A stretch of 64,000 bases of DNA from the NCBI RefSeq assembly GCF_014196765.1, contig NZ_JACIEE010000004.1, positions 170,435-234,434 of the forward strand, read 5' to 3'. Under the pieces are notes generated by a model. That model was given only the letters and a program-made list of their open reading frames with translations, had not been told where the DNA came from and ran no database searches. Below, one piece after another: positions 28,709 to 37,736 of this stretch. The stretch's first letter is position 1, and the number at the start of each line of letters is the position of its first letter. The stretch is from Mycoplana azooxidifex (GTDB taxonomy: Bacteria; Pseudomonadota; Alphaproteobacteria; Rhizobiales; Rhizobiaceae). The position numbers and the translations under genes were made by a program.

Positions 28709-29356
28709 TCATGGGAGGAACCGCCACACCGTCGTCCGCTTGACCTCGCTGTCTTCCAAGGCGCGCGTTACCGCCACCTCATAGGTCGCAAGCGGTTCCA
28801 TCCGCTCTTTCGGACAATAGGAGCGCCCCGGATCGCCGACCAGCACGGCGGCGCCCCGCGCAGCCAGGCTACGAAACCACGGGACCAGAGATCGGGCGAA
28901 AGCGTTGTCGTAGAAGACATCGCCGGCCAGCACCACGTCCCAGCCACGGTCGGTCCCGATCAGGTCCTGCCGCTCGAAATCCAACTCGACCTCGTTCAGG
29001 TCGGCGTTTAGCCGCACGGCAGTCTCCGTCCACGGATCGATGTCGGCCGCCAGCACGCGCGCAGCACCCGCGCGACAGGCCGCGATCGCCACGAGGCCGG
29101 AGCCGCTCGCGAAATCGAGGACGCTGCGGCCGCTGACCACGTCGGGATGATCGAGAACGTAGCGGGCAAGCCCCTGCCCGCCGGCCCAGGCAAACGCCCA
29201 GAACGGCGGCGGCAGCCCGATCGCCTCCAGTTCCTCCTCCGTCTTCAGCCAGAGGTCGTGCGCCTCGGTCGCCAGTCGCAACCTGATCTCCGGCACGTGC
29301 GGCGGCGACAGGATCGACGTGTTGTCGACGATGAAGCGCTCCGGATCGGTCTTCAC
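28709..29356 (-). CDS. METTL20/ETF-beta-type protein lysine methyltransferase
   Basis: Class I SAM-dependent methyltransferase, about 215 residues. SAM motif I reads LDFASGSGLVAIAA near residue 80, the acidic loop ADIDPWTETAVRLNA near 103, and the post-II motif LAGDVFYD near 140, the D-x-x-Y/F pattern of METTL20-like lysine methyltransferases. Agrobacterium members methylate ETF-beta and ribosomal L7/L12, so a protein substrate is likely. An in-frame start at 29425 would overlap the upstream EVE gene by 56 bases; the GTG at 29356 clears its stop by 13 bases and fits the start VKTDPERFIVDNT, so I use it. It is last in tsaD-gpsA-yciI-EVE-methyltransferase. Confidence 0.82.
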   Translation of the reverse strand: MKTDPERFIVDNTSILSPPHVPEIRLRLATEAHDLWLKTEEELEAIGLPPPFWAFAWAGGQGLARYVLDHPDVVSGRSVLDFASGSGLVAIAACRAGAARVLAADIDPWTETAVRLNADLNEVELDFERQDLIGTDRGWDVVLAGDVFYDNAFARSLVPWFRSLAARGAAVLVGDPGRSYCPKERMEPLATYEVAVTRALEDSEVKRTTVWRFLP

Positions 29357-29369
29357 GGGTCTGAGCCGG

Positions 29370-29801
29370 TCAGCGCGGCGGCTTGTCGAGCCCGCCCATG
29401 CGGCAGACCTCGATCCATTCGTCATCCGTCACCGGCTGGACGGACAGGCGCATGGAGGTGACCAGCGACATCTTCTCCAGTTTCGGGTTCGCCTTGATAT
29501 CCTTCAGCGAGACGGGATTCGGCAGGTCGCGGACGGCGCGGATGTCGACGCAGTCCCAGCGCGGATCGTCGCCGGCCGTCGAGTCAGGGTGCGAGAGCGC
29601 GCAGACCTCGGTGATGCCGACGATCTCCAGCCCCTCGTTGGAATGGTAGAAGAAGCCCTTGTCGCCGATCTGCATGGCGCGCATGTTGTTGCGCGCCAGG
29701 TAGTTTCGCACCCCGGTCCACTCGGTGCCCTTCTCGCCCGCATCCTTCTGCATCTGCCAGGACCACTTGGAGGGCTCCGATTTGTAAAGCCAGTGGGCCA
29801 T
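29370..29801 (-). CDS. EVE (PUA-like) domain protein
   Basis: 143 residues, a single EVE domain. The start MAHWLYKSEPSKWSW is the family hallmark. The aromatic cage region includes EWTGVRNYLARNNMRAMQIG, GFFYHSNEG and VGITEVC. EVE domains are PUA-superfamily readers of modified bases; stand-alone bacterial forms like this are widespread and of unclear ligand. The ATG at 29801 follows TGAGGCG; a TTG three codons earlier would overlap the yciI-like gene. It lies five bases after the YciI gene and 13 before the methyltransferase, so all three are one operon with gpsA. Confidence 0.93.
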   Translation of the reverse strand: MAHWLYKSEPSKWSWQMQKDAGEKGTEWTGVRNYLARNNMRAMQIGDKGFFYHSNEGLEIVGITEVCALSHPDSTAGDDPRWDCVDIRAVRDLPNPVSLKDIKANPKLEKMSLVTSMRLSVQPVTDDEWIEVCRMGGLDKPPR

Positions 29802-29806
29802 TCGCC

Positions 29807-30100
29807 TCAAGCCTCCGGATTGTTGAAGGTCCAGGTCCAGGGCTTCACCTCGACGCTGGCGAAGACGCCCGCCTTGGCATAGGGATCGGCCTCGCCGAGC
29901 GCGCGGGCGGCCTCGACGCTGTCGGCCTTCAACACCACGAGGCTGCCGTTCGGCTTGCCGTCCGCATCGAGGAACGGACCGGCAAATGCGAGCTTGCCCT
30001 CCTCGTTGAGCTTCGTCAGGTGGGCGACGTGTTCGGGCCGGGTGTCCAGCCGCAGTTGCAGAGCGCCCGGCTTGTCGGTGCAGAGAAGAGCAAAAAGCAT
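29807..30100 (-). CDS. YciI-like (YCII domain) protein
   Basis: 97 residues with a ferredoxin-like alpha/beta fold. The family pattern is visible: a MLFALLCTDKPGAL start, TRPEHVAHLTKLNEEGKL with a putative active-site His, LAFAGPFLD, and DPYAKAGVFASVEVKPW. The biochemical role of YciI proteins is not established; a dehydrohalogenase-like chemistry is known for one relative. It lies between gpsA (16 bases) and the EVE gene (5 bases), an association common in rhizobia, so it is probably co-expressed with glycerol-3-phosphate dehydrogenase. Confidence 0.93.
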   Translation of the reverse strand: MLFALLCTDKPGALQLRLDTRPEHVAHLTKLNEEGKLAFAGPFLDADGKPNGSLVVLKADSVEAARALGEADPYAKAGVFASVEVKPWTWTFNNPEA

Positions 30101-30116
30101 CGCTATGTCCTTTCCT

Positions 30117-31109
30117 TCAGAATTCCTGGGTGATCGGTCGTGTCATCAGCCTGCCGATCGCGGTCGCAAGATCCAGCTTGCCGTCGATGATCGCGGCGAC
30201 CGCATCGGTGATCGGCATGTCTATGTTTCGTTCGGCCGCGACCCTCGACGCGACGCCGGCGGCAAACGCACCCTCCACGAGGTCTCCCGACCAGCCATCC
30301 GCATTGCCATGGCGGCCGAGCTCGATGCCGAACCGCAGGTTGCGCGACTGGTGGCTGGTGCCGGTGAGCACGAGATCGCCGAGGCCCGAGAGCCCCGTCA
30401 CCGTCGCCGCGTCGCCGCCGTGATCGGCGACGAAGCGCGACATCTCCGCCAGGCCGCGCGAGATCAGCGCCGCGCGGGCGGAATCGCCGAGCCCGGCGCC
30501 CTCGACGATGCCGCAGGCGATCGCCAGTACGTTCTTGAGCGCGCCGCCGAGTTGCACACCGATCCGGTCGCCCGAGGGATAGAGGCGGAAGGTCGGCCCG
30601 GACAGGGCCTGCGCCAGCGACGCGGCCGTCTCCAGCGCGGCAGCCGCGATCACCATCGCCGTCGGCAGCCCGCGCGCAATGTCTGCGGCAAAGCCGGGAC
30701 CGGAGAGCACGGCAACATGCTGGCGCGGCAGTTCTTCCGCCAGCACATCGGTCAGCAGCCGGCCGCTGGCCTTCTCCATGCCCTTGGCACAGACGACGAC
30801 GGCGGCCTCGTCCGACAGATGGGGTGCGAGGTCGCGCGCAGCCGCCCCCTGCGCCTGCGAGGGCATGGCAAAGAGCACGATCGGCGCATCCTTCAGGACG
30901 TGCGGGTCCGCAGTCGCCTCCAGCCCAGCCGAAAGCGTGATCCCCGGAAGGGCTGGCTCGTTGCGGCGCGTCGATGTGATCTCCGCGACCGTCTCCGTCC
31001 GTCGCGCAAGCAGCGTGACGCGGCTATCGCCGGTCTCGGCTATGACGGTTGCAAGTGCCGTGCCGAAGGCGCCGGCTCCCACCACGACGACATGCGGGCC
31101 GGTCGTCAT
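30117..31109 (-). CDS. gpsA: glycerol-3-phosphate dehydrogenase [NAD(P)+]
   Basis: Reduces dihydroxyacetone phosphate to sn-glycerol-3-phosphate for phospholipid synthesis; cytosolic. 330 residues. The N-terminal Rossmann motif is [14 protein letters not shown] (residues 7-20). The substrate-site lysine region is [17 protein letters not shown] near residue 185, and the GpsA signature [13 protein letters not shown] is near 240. The family start is the ATG at 31109; the open frame runs 67 codons further without similarity. Its ATG overlaps the tsaD stop as ATGA, so translation is coupled. Confidence 0.96.
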   Translation of the reverse strand: MTTGPHVVVVGAGAFGTALATVIAETGDSRVTLLARRTETVAEITSTRRNEPALPGITLSAGLEATADPHVLKDAPIVLFAMPSQAQGAAARDLAPHLSDEAAVVVCAKGMEKASGRLLTDVLAEELPRQHVAVLSGPGFAADIARGLPTAMVIAAAALETAASLAQALSGPTFRLYPSGDRIGVQLGGALKNVLAIACGIVEGAGLGDSARAALISRGLAEMSRFVADHGGDAATVTGLSGLGDLVLTGTSHQSRNLRFGIELGRHGNADGWSGDLVEGAFAAGVASRVAAERNIDMPITDAVAAIIDGKLDLATAIGRLMTRPITQEF

Positions 31110-32200
31110 GCCTTCGCCCCCCGCTTGCCGGAGCCGAGCATTGCCGCAGCTTCCGCATCGAGCGGCCAACGTGAGCGGGGTGAAACCGACAGATCGTCGG
31201 GCGACAGGCCGCAGGCCATTCGCTCCAGCCCCGCCCAGGCGATCATCGCCGCATTGTCGGTGCAAAGCGCAAGCGGCGGGGCGACGAACCTGAACCGGTT
31301 CCGGTCGCAAAGCTCCTGCAGCGTCGCCCGCAGGACCCTGTTGGCGGCGACGCCGCCGGCGACGACCAGCGCGGGCTGGGTGACATCGGGGAACGTCTGC
31401 CGGAAGCGCTCGAGCCCGCGTCCGATGCGGTCCTTCAGCGTGCGCGATACGGCCCTCTGGAACGAGGCGCAGATATCGGCGATGTCCTGTTCGCTCACCG
31501 GCTCGATCGATTGGGCTGCCTGGCGCACGGCGGTCTTCAGTCCGGAGAAGGAGAAGTCGAGCCGCTTCTCGCCGACAAGCGGCCGCGGAAAGGTGAACCG
31601 GCCCGGATCGCCCGTCGCAGCCGCCCTCTCCACCGCAGGCCCGCCCGGATAGGGAAGGCCGAGCAGCTTCGCCGTCTTGTCGAAGGCCTCGCCCAGCGCA
31701 TCGTCTATCGTCGTGCCCCAGCGCTCGTAGTCGCCGACGCCGCGCACCAGCACGAGTTGCGTGTGGCCGCCGGAGACGAGCAGCATCAGGTAGGGAAAGG
31801 AAAGCCCGTCGGTCAGCCGCGCCGTCAGCGCATGCCCCTCCAGATGATTGACAGCATAGAGCGGCTTGCCCTTGGCGCGCGCGATCGCCTTGCCGGTCAT
31901 CAGCCCGACGATCAGTCCGCCGATCAGGCCCGGCCCGCTTGTCGCCGCGATGGCATCCACGTCGTCCAGCGTCTTGCCGGCGCGCGAAAGCGCCTGGCCG
32001 ATCAGTTCGTCCAGCGCTTCGACATGGGCCCGGGCCGCAATTTCGGGCACGACGCCGCCATAAGCGCTATGCTCTTCCAGCTGGCTCAACACCACGTCGC
32101 CGAGGATCGTGCCGCGACCGGTCTCATCCCGTGCGACGACGGCTGCTGCGGTCTCGTCGCAGCTCGTTTCGATGCCGAGGATGGTCAGGTGGGACGACAT
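31106..32200 (-). CDS. tsaD: tRNA N6-threonylcarbamoyladenosine transferase subunit TsaD
   Basis: Transfers the threonylcarbamoyl group to A37 of ANN-decoding tRNAs, with TsaB/E. 364 residues from [20 protein letters not shown]. The metal-binding H-x3-H is in [10 protein letters not shown] near residue 112. The ASKHA phosphate-binding loops are [11 protein letters not shown] near 135 and [13 protein letters not shown] near 270. The longer in-frame extension upstream (to 32752) has no similarity and overlaps hemC, so the start at 32200 is used. It is divergent from hemC with a 73-base gap and is the first gene of the gpsA/YciI/EVE operon. Confidence 0.97.
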   Translation of the reverse strand: MSSHLTILGIETSCDETAAAVVARDETGRGTILGDVVLSQLEEHSAYGGVVPEIAARAHVEALDELIGQALSRAGKTLDDVDAIAATSGPGLIGGLIVGLMTGKAIARAKGKPLYAVNHLEGHALTARLTDGLSFPYLMLLVSGGHTQLVLVRGVGDYERWGTTIDDALGEAFDKTAKLLGLPYPGGPAVERAAATGDPGRFTFPRPLVGEKRLDFSFSGLKTAVRQAAQSIEPVSEQDIADICASFQRAVSRTLKDRIGRGLERFRQTFPDVTQPALVVAGGVAANRVLRATLQELCDRNRFRFVAPPLALCTDNAAMIAWAGLERMACGLSPDDLSVSPRSRWPLDAEAAAMLGSGKRGAKA

Positions 32201-32273
32201 GAAGCACGCTGGTTGATTGCGATGGTGGCAAAAGCCGGTTACGAGAGCTTCCGGTAACAACGGATCACGGTGG

Positions 32274-33203
32274 ATGCAAACAAAACCTTTCAGGATCGGG
32301 ACCCGTGGCAGCCCGCTGGCGCTGGCGCAGGCGCACGAGACGCGTGCGCGCCTGATGGCGGCCCACGGCCTGCCCGAAGACATGTTCGAGATCGTGGTCC
32401 TGTCGACCAAGGGCGACCGCATCACCGATCGCGCCCTGTCGGAGATCGGCGGCAAGGGCCTCTTCACCGAGGAGATCGAGGCGCAGCTCTTTTCCGGCGA
32501 TCTCGACTTCGCCGTGCACTCGACCAAGGACATGGCGACGCGCCTGCCGGACGGCCTCGAGCTCGCAGCCTTCCTTCCGCGCGAAGACCCTCGCGATGCC
32601 TTCGTCGGACGGACGGCACCGACGCTCCTCGAATTGCCGCAGGGTGCGACGGTCGGCTCCGCCTCGCTGCGGCGGCAGGCGCAACTGCGAAGGCTTCGCC
32701 CGGATCTCAACGTCATCGTCTTCCGCGGGCAGGTCGACACGCGGCTGCGCAAGCTGGCCGACGGCGAGGCCGATGCGACGCTGCTTGCCTATGCCGGCCT
32801 GAAGCGGATCGCCAAGGAGCATGTGGCGACACAGATCCTCGATCCGGAGCTCTTTCTCCCCGCTCCGGCGCAGGGCGCGATCTGCGTCGAGGCCCGCGTC
32901 GGCGATCGCCGCATCGCCGATCTGCTCGCCACGATCAACGATCCCTTGACCAGCGAGGCGGTCACCTGCGAACGCAGTTTCCTGGCCGTGCTGGACGGCT
33001 CCTGTCGCACGCCGATTGCCGGCTACGCCGTCTCCGAGGGCGGCCGCATCCGCTTCCGGGGCATGATCCTCACCCCCGACGGCTCGCGCTGTCATGAGAC
33101 GACGATCGAGGGCGCATCCTCCGACGCAGCCGAACTCGGCGCCAAAGCCGGCCACACGGTGCGTGCGGCCGCCGGAACCGGCTTCTTCGACGGGTGGACC
33201 TGA
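32274..33203 (+). CDS. hemC: hydroxymethylbilane synthase (porphobilinogen deaminase)
   Basis: Polymerises four porphobilinogens to hydroxymethylbilane in heme and corrin synthesis. 309 residues from [20 protein letters not shown]. The substrate-binding arginine/lysine regions [10 protein letters not shown] and [10 protein letters not shown] (with the catalytic Asp near residue 84) are clear, and the dipyrromethane cofactor Cys lies in [11 protein letters not shown] near residue 243. The ATG at 32274 matches the family start. It is the first gene of hemC-hemD-mic60-hemY, and its TGA overlaps the hemD ATG. Confidence 0.97.
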   Translation: MQTKPFRIGTRGSPLALAQAHETRARLMAAHGLPEDMFEIVVLSTKGDRITDRALSEIGGKGLFTEEIEAQLFSGDLDFAVHSTKDMATRLPDGLELAAFLPREDPRDAFVGRTAPTLLELPQGATVGSASLRRQAQLRRLRPDLNVIVFRGQVDTRLRKLADGEADATLLAYAGLKRIAKEHVATQILDPELFLPAPAQGAICVEARVGDRRIADLLATINDPLTSEAVTCERSFLAVLDGSCRTPIAGYAVSEGGRIRFRGMILTPDGSRCHETTIEGASSDAAELGAKAGHTVRAAAGTGFFDGWT

Positions 33204-33931
33204 TGAGGGTTCTGGTCGTCCGTCCCCAAGCCTCGGCGGAAAAAACTGCAGCAAAACTCAAGGCCCTCCATCACACGCCCGCGATCCTGTCCCTCGTTGT
33301 CCCCGTCCATGACACGGACGCCGCGACCGAGGGGCTCGCGCGGCGGCACTCGGCGATCGCGATCACGAGTGCGGAGGTTGCGAACGTCCTTCGCTCGATC
33401 GGCGGCGAACTCGACCGCCACCTGCTCACCACCGTCTTCGCCGTCGGCCGCGCCACGGCGCGCGCGGCGACGGAGGCGGGTTTTCGCACGGTGCTTGTGG
33501 CCGAGGGCAGCGACGGAAACAGTCTGGCCGACCTGATCGTCCGCCACAGGCAGGACTTCGGCGTGCCGCCCGAACCGCTCCTCTACCTGGCCGGCACGCC
33601 CCGGTCGCAACAGTTCGAAGCCCGGCTCGATGCGGCCGGCGCGGCATACGAGACGGTGGAATGCTACCGCATGGAGCCGACACGGCCGAAGCGCTCGATA
33701 CTGAAGCCGCTGATCGTCGACGAAAAGCCGGATGCCGTGCTGTTCTATTCACGCGAGTCGGCCCGTCACTTCTTCGAGCTGCCGCTGGTCACCGAATACC
33801 TGGACAGCTTCGAAAATGCGCTGTTCCTGTGTATCAGCCGCAATGTGGCGGTAATGGTCCCCGAACGCTTCGCCAAATCGGTCGTCGTCTCCGCCACGCC
33901 GACGGAGGAAGGTCTTCTCGACCTGCTCTGA
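33203..33931 (+). CDS. hemD: uroporphyrinogen-III synthase
   Basis: Cyclises hydroxymethylbilane with inversion of ring D. 242 residues from [19 protein letters not shown]. The sequence is characteristically divergent, but the bilobed pattern is there: AIAITSAEVANVLRSI near residue 50, LLYLAGTPRSQQFEARL near 130 and AVLFYSRESARHFFEL near 180, ending in SATPTEEGLLDLL. The ATG overlaps the hemC stop (TGATG), and the position between hemC and mic60 confirms the identity. Confidence 0.93.
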   Translation: MRVLVVRPQASAEKTAAKLKALHHTPAILSLVVPVHDTDAATEGLARRHSAIAITSAEVANVLRSIGGELDRHLLTTVFAVGRATARAATEAGFRTVLVAEGSDGNSLADLIVRHRQDFGVPPEPLLYLAGTPRSQQFEARLDAAGAAYETVECYRMEPTRPKRSILKPLIVDEKPDAVLFYSRESARHFFELPLVTEYLDSFENALFLCISRNVAVMVPERFAKSVVVSATPTEEGLLDLL

Positions 33932-34032
33932 CGGGTCGCGCCTTCCGGGCACATAAATCGAAGGAAGGGCTTTCCCTGTCGGGCTTCCCTAACTAGGTTT
34001 ACCGTATCGCATGGGAAAGCAAGGAGGCCTTT

Positions 34033-35436
34033 ATGGAACCGGAAAAGCCGCCACGCCGCAAGAAAGGCGCGACACCCGTGACGATCGACCTGGAAGCGGC
34101 GCCCGCAACCGAGGAAGCGAAGACCGCGCCCTCTGTCCCCGGCGACGAGCCGGATGTGGCCGCGGGCGGCACTGACGCTTCCCGGACCGACGCGGCCCCC
34201 GACGAAAGGCTCCCCAACCAGGAATCTCCAGAGCAGGTCCCCTCTGAACAAGTGGCCGCTGAGCAAGCAACGACTGCGCAAGTAATCGTTGAACAGGAAA
34301 CGACCGGTCGGGAACCCTTTTCTTCCGCCGACGAGCCGGCTCCAAAACCCGCCGCTGACACTGGCCCCGCTGCGACAGCGCCCGCTTTCGAGGAGCCGCC
34401 GGCGGAAGCCCGCTATGAGCAGCAATTCGAGGCCGCGCCCCCGCCCCATACCCTGCAGCCGCCGAGCAAGTCGGGCGCGTTTGCGGCCGCCATCGTCGGC
34501 GGGCTGGTCGCGCTGGCGGGTGCCGGCGCACTGCAATACGGGGGCTACCTGCCCGCGCTCGGACCGGGCGGAAGCTCCGGCGGCGAGCCGGCGGCGATCA
34601 GCGCGGAACTGGAAGCGCTGAAATCGCAGGTAAACACCCTCCGGTCGGCCGCGCCTGCGCCCGCAGCCGACCTGCAGCCGATCGAAAGCCGTCTTGCGGC
34701 CCTCGAGCAGGCTACCGCGAACCCGGTAGCCGGCGGCGTGGACGAGGCGGCCCAGCAATCGATCGCGACCCTTCAGGCCACCGTCGGCAAGCTGACGGCC
34801 GACGTCGCAGCGCTGGGCGACCGCGCGGCTGCCACCGAGCGCGCGGTCTCCGATCAGTCCGCGCAGCTGGCCGAGCGGATCGATGCGGCCGAGCAGAAGC
34901 TTGCCGAACCGCGCAACGACGTCGCCATGGCGCGGGCGGTGGCCGCGACGGCATTGAAGACGGCGATCGACCGCGGCGGCCCCTATCTCGCGGAGCTGGA
35001 AGCCTATGCCAGCGTCTCGCCGGACGATACGTCCGTTGCCCCCTTGCGTGAGCACGCGCCGACCGGTGTCGCCTCGCGCGCCGACCTGGTGCGCCAGTTC
35101 CAGCCGGTCGCCGACCAGATGATCGAGGCCGTGCACCAGCCGACCGGCGAGCAGGGCATCGTCGACCGGCTGCTCGCCAGCGCCTCTTCCGTCATCACCG
35201 TGCGGCCCGTCGGCAGCGTCGAGGGCGACAGCCCCGAGGCGATCGTGGCGCGCATCGAAAACAAGCTGCAGAACGGTGACCTCAAGGGCGCCCAGATCGA
35301 ATGGCAGACCCTGCCGGAAACCGCGCGCAATGCAGGCGCGCCCTTCAAGGCGGAACTCGACCGGAGGATCGCGGTGGAGGACGGCGTCGGCGCCATCGTC
35401 TCCGGCGCCATGGCGAAGAACGGCAACCAGGGCTGA
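34033..35436 (+). CDS. mitofilin-family inner-membrane protein Mic60 (COG4223)
   Basis: Alphaproteobacterial homolog of mitochondrial Mic60, which shapes membranes and forms outer/inner membrane contacts. 467 residues. An acidic Pro/Glu/Gln-rich cytosolic segment (1-145, with EQVPSEQVAAEQATTAQ-type repeats) leads to one membrane helix (about 147-170, AFAAAIVGGLVALAGAGALQ). A coiled coil follows (about 190-300), then a C-terminal mitofilin-like domain (about 340-460: RADLVRQFQPVADQMIEA, LQNGDLKGAQIEWQTLP). AAGGAGG precedes the ATG. Lying between hemD and hemY is the conserved genomic hallmark of bacterial Mic60. The start of the mature C-terminal domain is approximate. Confidence 0.9.
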   Translation: MEPEKPPRRKKGATPVTIDLEAAPATEEAKTAPSVPGDEPDVAAGGTDASRTDAAPDERLPNQESPEQVPSEQVAAEQATTAQVIVEQETTGREPFSSADEPAPKPAADTGPAATAPAFEEPPAEARYEQQFEAAPPPHTLQPPSKSGAFAAAIVGGLVALAGAGALQYGGYLPALGPGGSSGGEPAAISAELEALKSQVNTLRSAAPAPAADLQPIESRLAALEQATANPVAGGVDEAAQQSIATLQATVGKLTADVAALGDRAAATERAVSDQSAQLAERIDAAEQKLAEPRNDVAMARAVAATALKTAIDRGGPYLAELEAYASVSPDDTSVAPLREHAPTGVASRADLVRQFQPVADQMIEAVHQPTGEQGIVDRLLASASSVITVRPVGSVEGDSPEAIVARIENKLQNGDLKGAQIEWQTLPETARNAGAPFKAELDRRIAVEDGVGAIVSGAMAKNGNQG

Positions 35437-35450
35437 GGGGCGCACCGATC

Positions 35451-37064
35451 ATGACAAGACTGCTCTGCTTCGTTCTCCTCGTGCTCGCCCTCGGTCTCGG
35501 CTTTGCCTGGCTGGCCGATCGGCCCGGCGAACTGTCTATCATCTGGCAGGGCCAACGCATCGCCATGAGCCTGATGGTCGCCGCCACGATCGCCGTTTCC
35601 CTGATGGCGGCGGTGATCTTCGTCTGGTGGCTGCTGCGCGTCGTCCTGACCTCGCCCCATGCGCTTCAGCGCCATTTCCGCGCCCGCAAGCGTGATCGCG
35701 GCTACCAGGCGCTGTCGACGGGGCTGATCGCAGCCGGCGCAGGCGATGCCGTCTCCGCCCGCAAGATGCTGTCGCGCGCCAAGGGGCTGATCAGGGCGGA
35801 CCAGGAGCCGCTGGTCCACCTTCTCGAAGCCCAGGCGGCGCTGATCGAAGGCAACCACGATGAGGCCCGCCGGAAGTTCGAGCTGATGGCCGACGATCCG
35901 GAAACGCGCGAACTCGGCCTGCGCGGGCTCTACCTCGAGGCGCGCCGTCTCGGCGCCTCCGAGGCCGCGCGACAGTATGCCGAACGCGCCGCCGAAACCG
36001 CTCCGCAGTTGCCCTGGGCGGCCGATGCCGTTCTCGAACAGCACTCGCGAACCGGGGAATGGGACGAGGCGCTGAAGCTCGTCGACCACCACAAGCCGGC
36101 CTCCCCCGAGGAGCGCAGGCAGCTCGACCGGCGCAAGGTCGTCCTGCTCACGGCTCGCGCACGCGCGGGGCTGGAAAGCCAGACCGATCCGAAGGCCGCC
36201 CGCGACGACGCGCTCGCGGCGCTGAAGATCGACGAGAACTTCATCCCGGCGGGACTGATCGCGGCAAAGGCCTATCTGCGCGAGGGCAACCTGCGCAAGG
36301 CATCCAACATTCTCGAGCGGCTATGGAAGGCCAACCCGCATCCCGACGTCGGCCGCCTTTTCGTCCACTCCCGCATCGGCGATTCCGCGCTCGACCGGCT
36401 CAAGCGCGCAGAGAAGCTTGAGGCGCTGCATCCGAACAACGCCGAGACGCTCTTCGCCGTGGCCCAGGCGGCCCTCGACGCGCGCCAGTTCGCGGTGGCG
36501 CGTCCCAAGGCCGAAGCCGCCGCGAGGCTGGCGCCGAGCGAGCGCACCTTCCTGTTGCTCGCCGACATCGAGGACGCCGATACCGGCGACCAGGGCCGGA
36601 TCCGCCACTGGATGAACCAGGCGCTGAAGGCGCCGCGCGATCCGGCCTGGACGGCCGACGGCGTGACATCGCCGGAATGGCTTCCCGTCTCGCCGGTCAC
36701 CGGCAAGCTCGACGCCTTCGAGTGGAAGACGCCGGTCAGCGAATGGCAGGGGCCGATCGAAAACGGCGCGGTCAACTCCGCCGAAGAGGCGATCCGCACG
36801 CTGCCACCCGTGGCGATCGCCGACCGGGCCGCTGCGAGCGTACCGGCGAAGAAGCCGGAGCCTGCGGGAGAAATCGCACTGAAGCCCAACGCCGGGACGC
36901 AGGCCGTGGAGAGGGCGGGACCGCCGCCTGCGACCACTGCCCGGACCGCACCTGCCGTAGACGAGCCGAAACCCTTCTTCGGCGGCCTGCCGGACGATCC
37001 GGGCGTGAAGTCCGAAGTACACAAGGAGGCCGGCACCGCAAGCGGTGGCCTGCGCTTCTTCTAG
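35451..37064 (+). CDS. hemY: HemY-type tetratricopeptide membrane protein
   Basis: 537 residues. Two N-terminal membrane helices (about 3-20 and 40-62) precede the HemY_N domain (PHALQRHFRARKRDRGYQAL, AAGAGDAVSARKMLSRA) and a run of TPR helices to about residue 400 (AKAYLREGNLRKASNILERL, AEKLEALHPNNAETLFAVA). A Pro/Ala-rich tail contains EPKPFFGGLPDDPG. The Gram-negative hemY gene is tied to porphyrin synthesis by operon location, not by demonstrated enzyme activity, and is unrelated to Bacillus HemY oxidase. It starts 14 bases after mic60 with GAGGGG upstream. Mic60-HemY adjacency suggests a membrane platform for tetrapyrrole enzymes. Confidence 0.93.
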   Translation: MTRLLCFVLLVLALGLGFAWLADRPGELSIIWQGQRIAMSLMVAATIAVSLMAAVIFVWWLLRVVLTSPHALQRHFRARKRDRGYQALSTGLIAAGAGDAVSARKMLSRAKGLIRADQEPLVHLLEAQAALIEGNHDEARRKFELMADDPETRELGLRGLYLEARRLGASEAARQYAERAAETAPQLPWAADAVLEQHSRTGEWDEALKLVDHHKPASPEERRQLDRRKVVLLTARARAGLESQTDPKAARDDALAALKIDENFIPAGLIAAKAYLREGNLRKASNILERLWKANPHPDVGRLFVHSRIGDSALDRLKRAEKLEALHPNNAETLFAVAQAALDARQFAVARPKAEAAARLAPSERTFLLLADIEDADTGDQGRIRHWMNQALKAPRDPAWTADGVTSPEWLPVSPVTGKLDAFEWKTPVSEWQGPIENGAVNSAEEAIRTLPPVAIADRAAASVPAKKPEPAGEIALKPNAGTQAVERAGPPPATTARTAPAVDEPKPFFGGLPDDPGVKSEVHKEAGTASGGLRFF

Positions 37065-37119
37065 GAACAGAACCCGGGCTCTGGCCGATCCATTTCACTG
37101 CGACATTCCATGGGGCGAT

Positions 37120-37605
37120 ATGTTCGAGAAATTGCAGCGTTTCCTTTCCGGTCTCTCAGGCACCGGAAGACAGAATTTCGAGCCGGGGGATCCGCGCGTG
37201 GCCGTCATGGCCCTGTGCATCCAGGTCATGGAATCCGACGGCCATGTCCTGGATGCCGAACGCTCCGCGCTCAGGGAACGCTTCCAGGAGCTCTACGGCC
37301 TCGATGAAGCCCAGTTCAACGCGCTCGTCGACACGGGCACGGCCGCCGCCAGCGAGGCGATCGACTTCTTCCAGTTCACGTCCGAGCTCAAGCGGCAGCT
37401 CACTGACGAACAGAAGGTCGATCTCGTCGGCCTGCTCTGGGAGATCGTCTATGCCGACGGGGACCGCAGCGAGCTCGAGGACCACGCGATCTGGCGGATC
37501 GCCGATCTTCTCGGCGTTTCCGGGCGGGAGCGAATCATGAAGCGGCAGGAGGTCGCCGGCCGTCGCGGCGACGGCAACGGAGCCGCCGAAGACCAGGGCG
37601 ACTGA
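37120..37605 (+). CDS. TerB-like (tellurite resistance / DnaJ-type helical) protein
   Basis: 161 residues, all helical. Two acidic helix-loop units resemble TerB: VMALCIQVMESDGHVLDAER (about residues 30-49) and LVGLLWEIVYADGDRSELED (about 100-120), whose D-G-x motifs could bind divalent metal. Members next to hemY are common in rhizobia but have no assigned function; tellurite resistance should not be assumed. The start MFEKLQRFLSGL is taken at 37120; a longer in-frame reading overlaps hemY. It follows hemY by 55 bases on the same strand and may be the last gene of the operon. Confidence 0.87.
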   Translation: MFEKLQRFLSGLSGTGRQNFEPGDPRVAVMALCIQVMESDGHVLDAERSALRERFQELYGLDEAQFNALVDTGTAAASEAIDFFQFTSELKRQLTDEQKVDLVGLLWEIVYADGDRSELEDHAIWRIADLLGVSGRERIMKRQEVAGRRGDGNGAAEDQGD

Positions 37606-37736
37606 AGGGATCGGCCTCTCCGGCGGCACGCAATCGGGTGGACAGCAAAGACGGCCTCTGACATTTTGGATTGCATTGCGCGCCCTGCCGGGAAAATGTC
37701 GAACTCGGAGGGTCAGCGCGCAGGATAGCCGACGAG

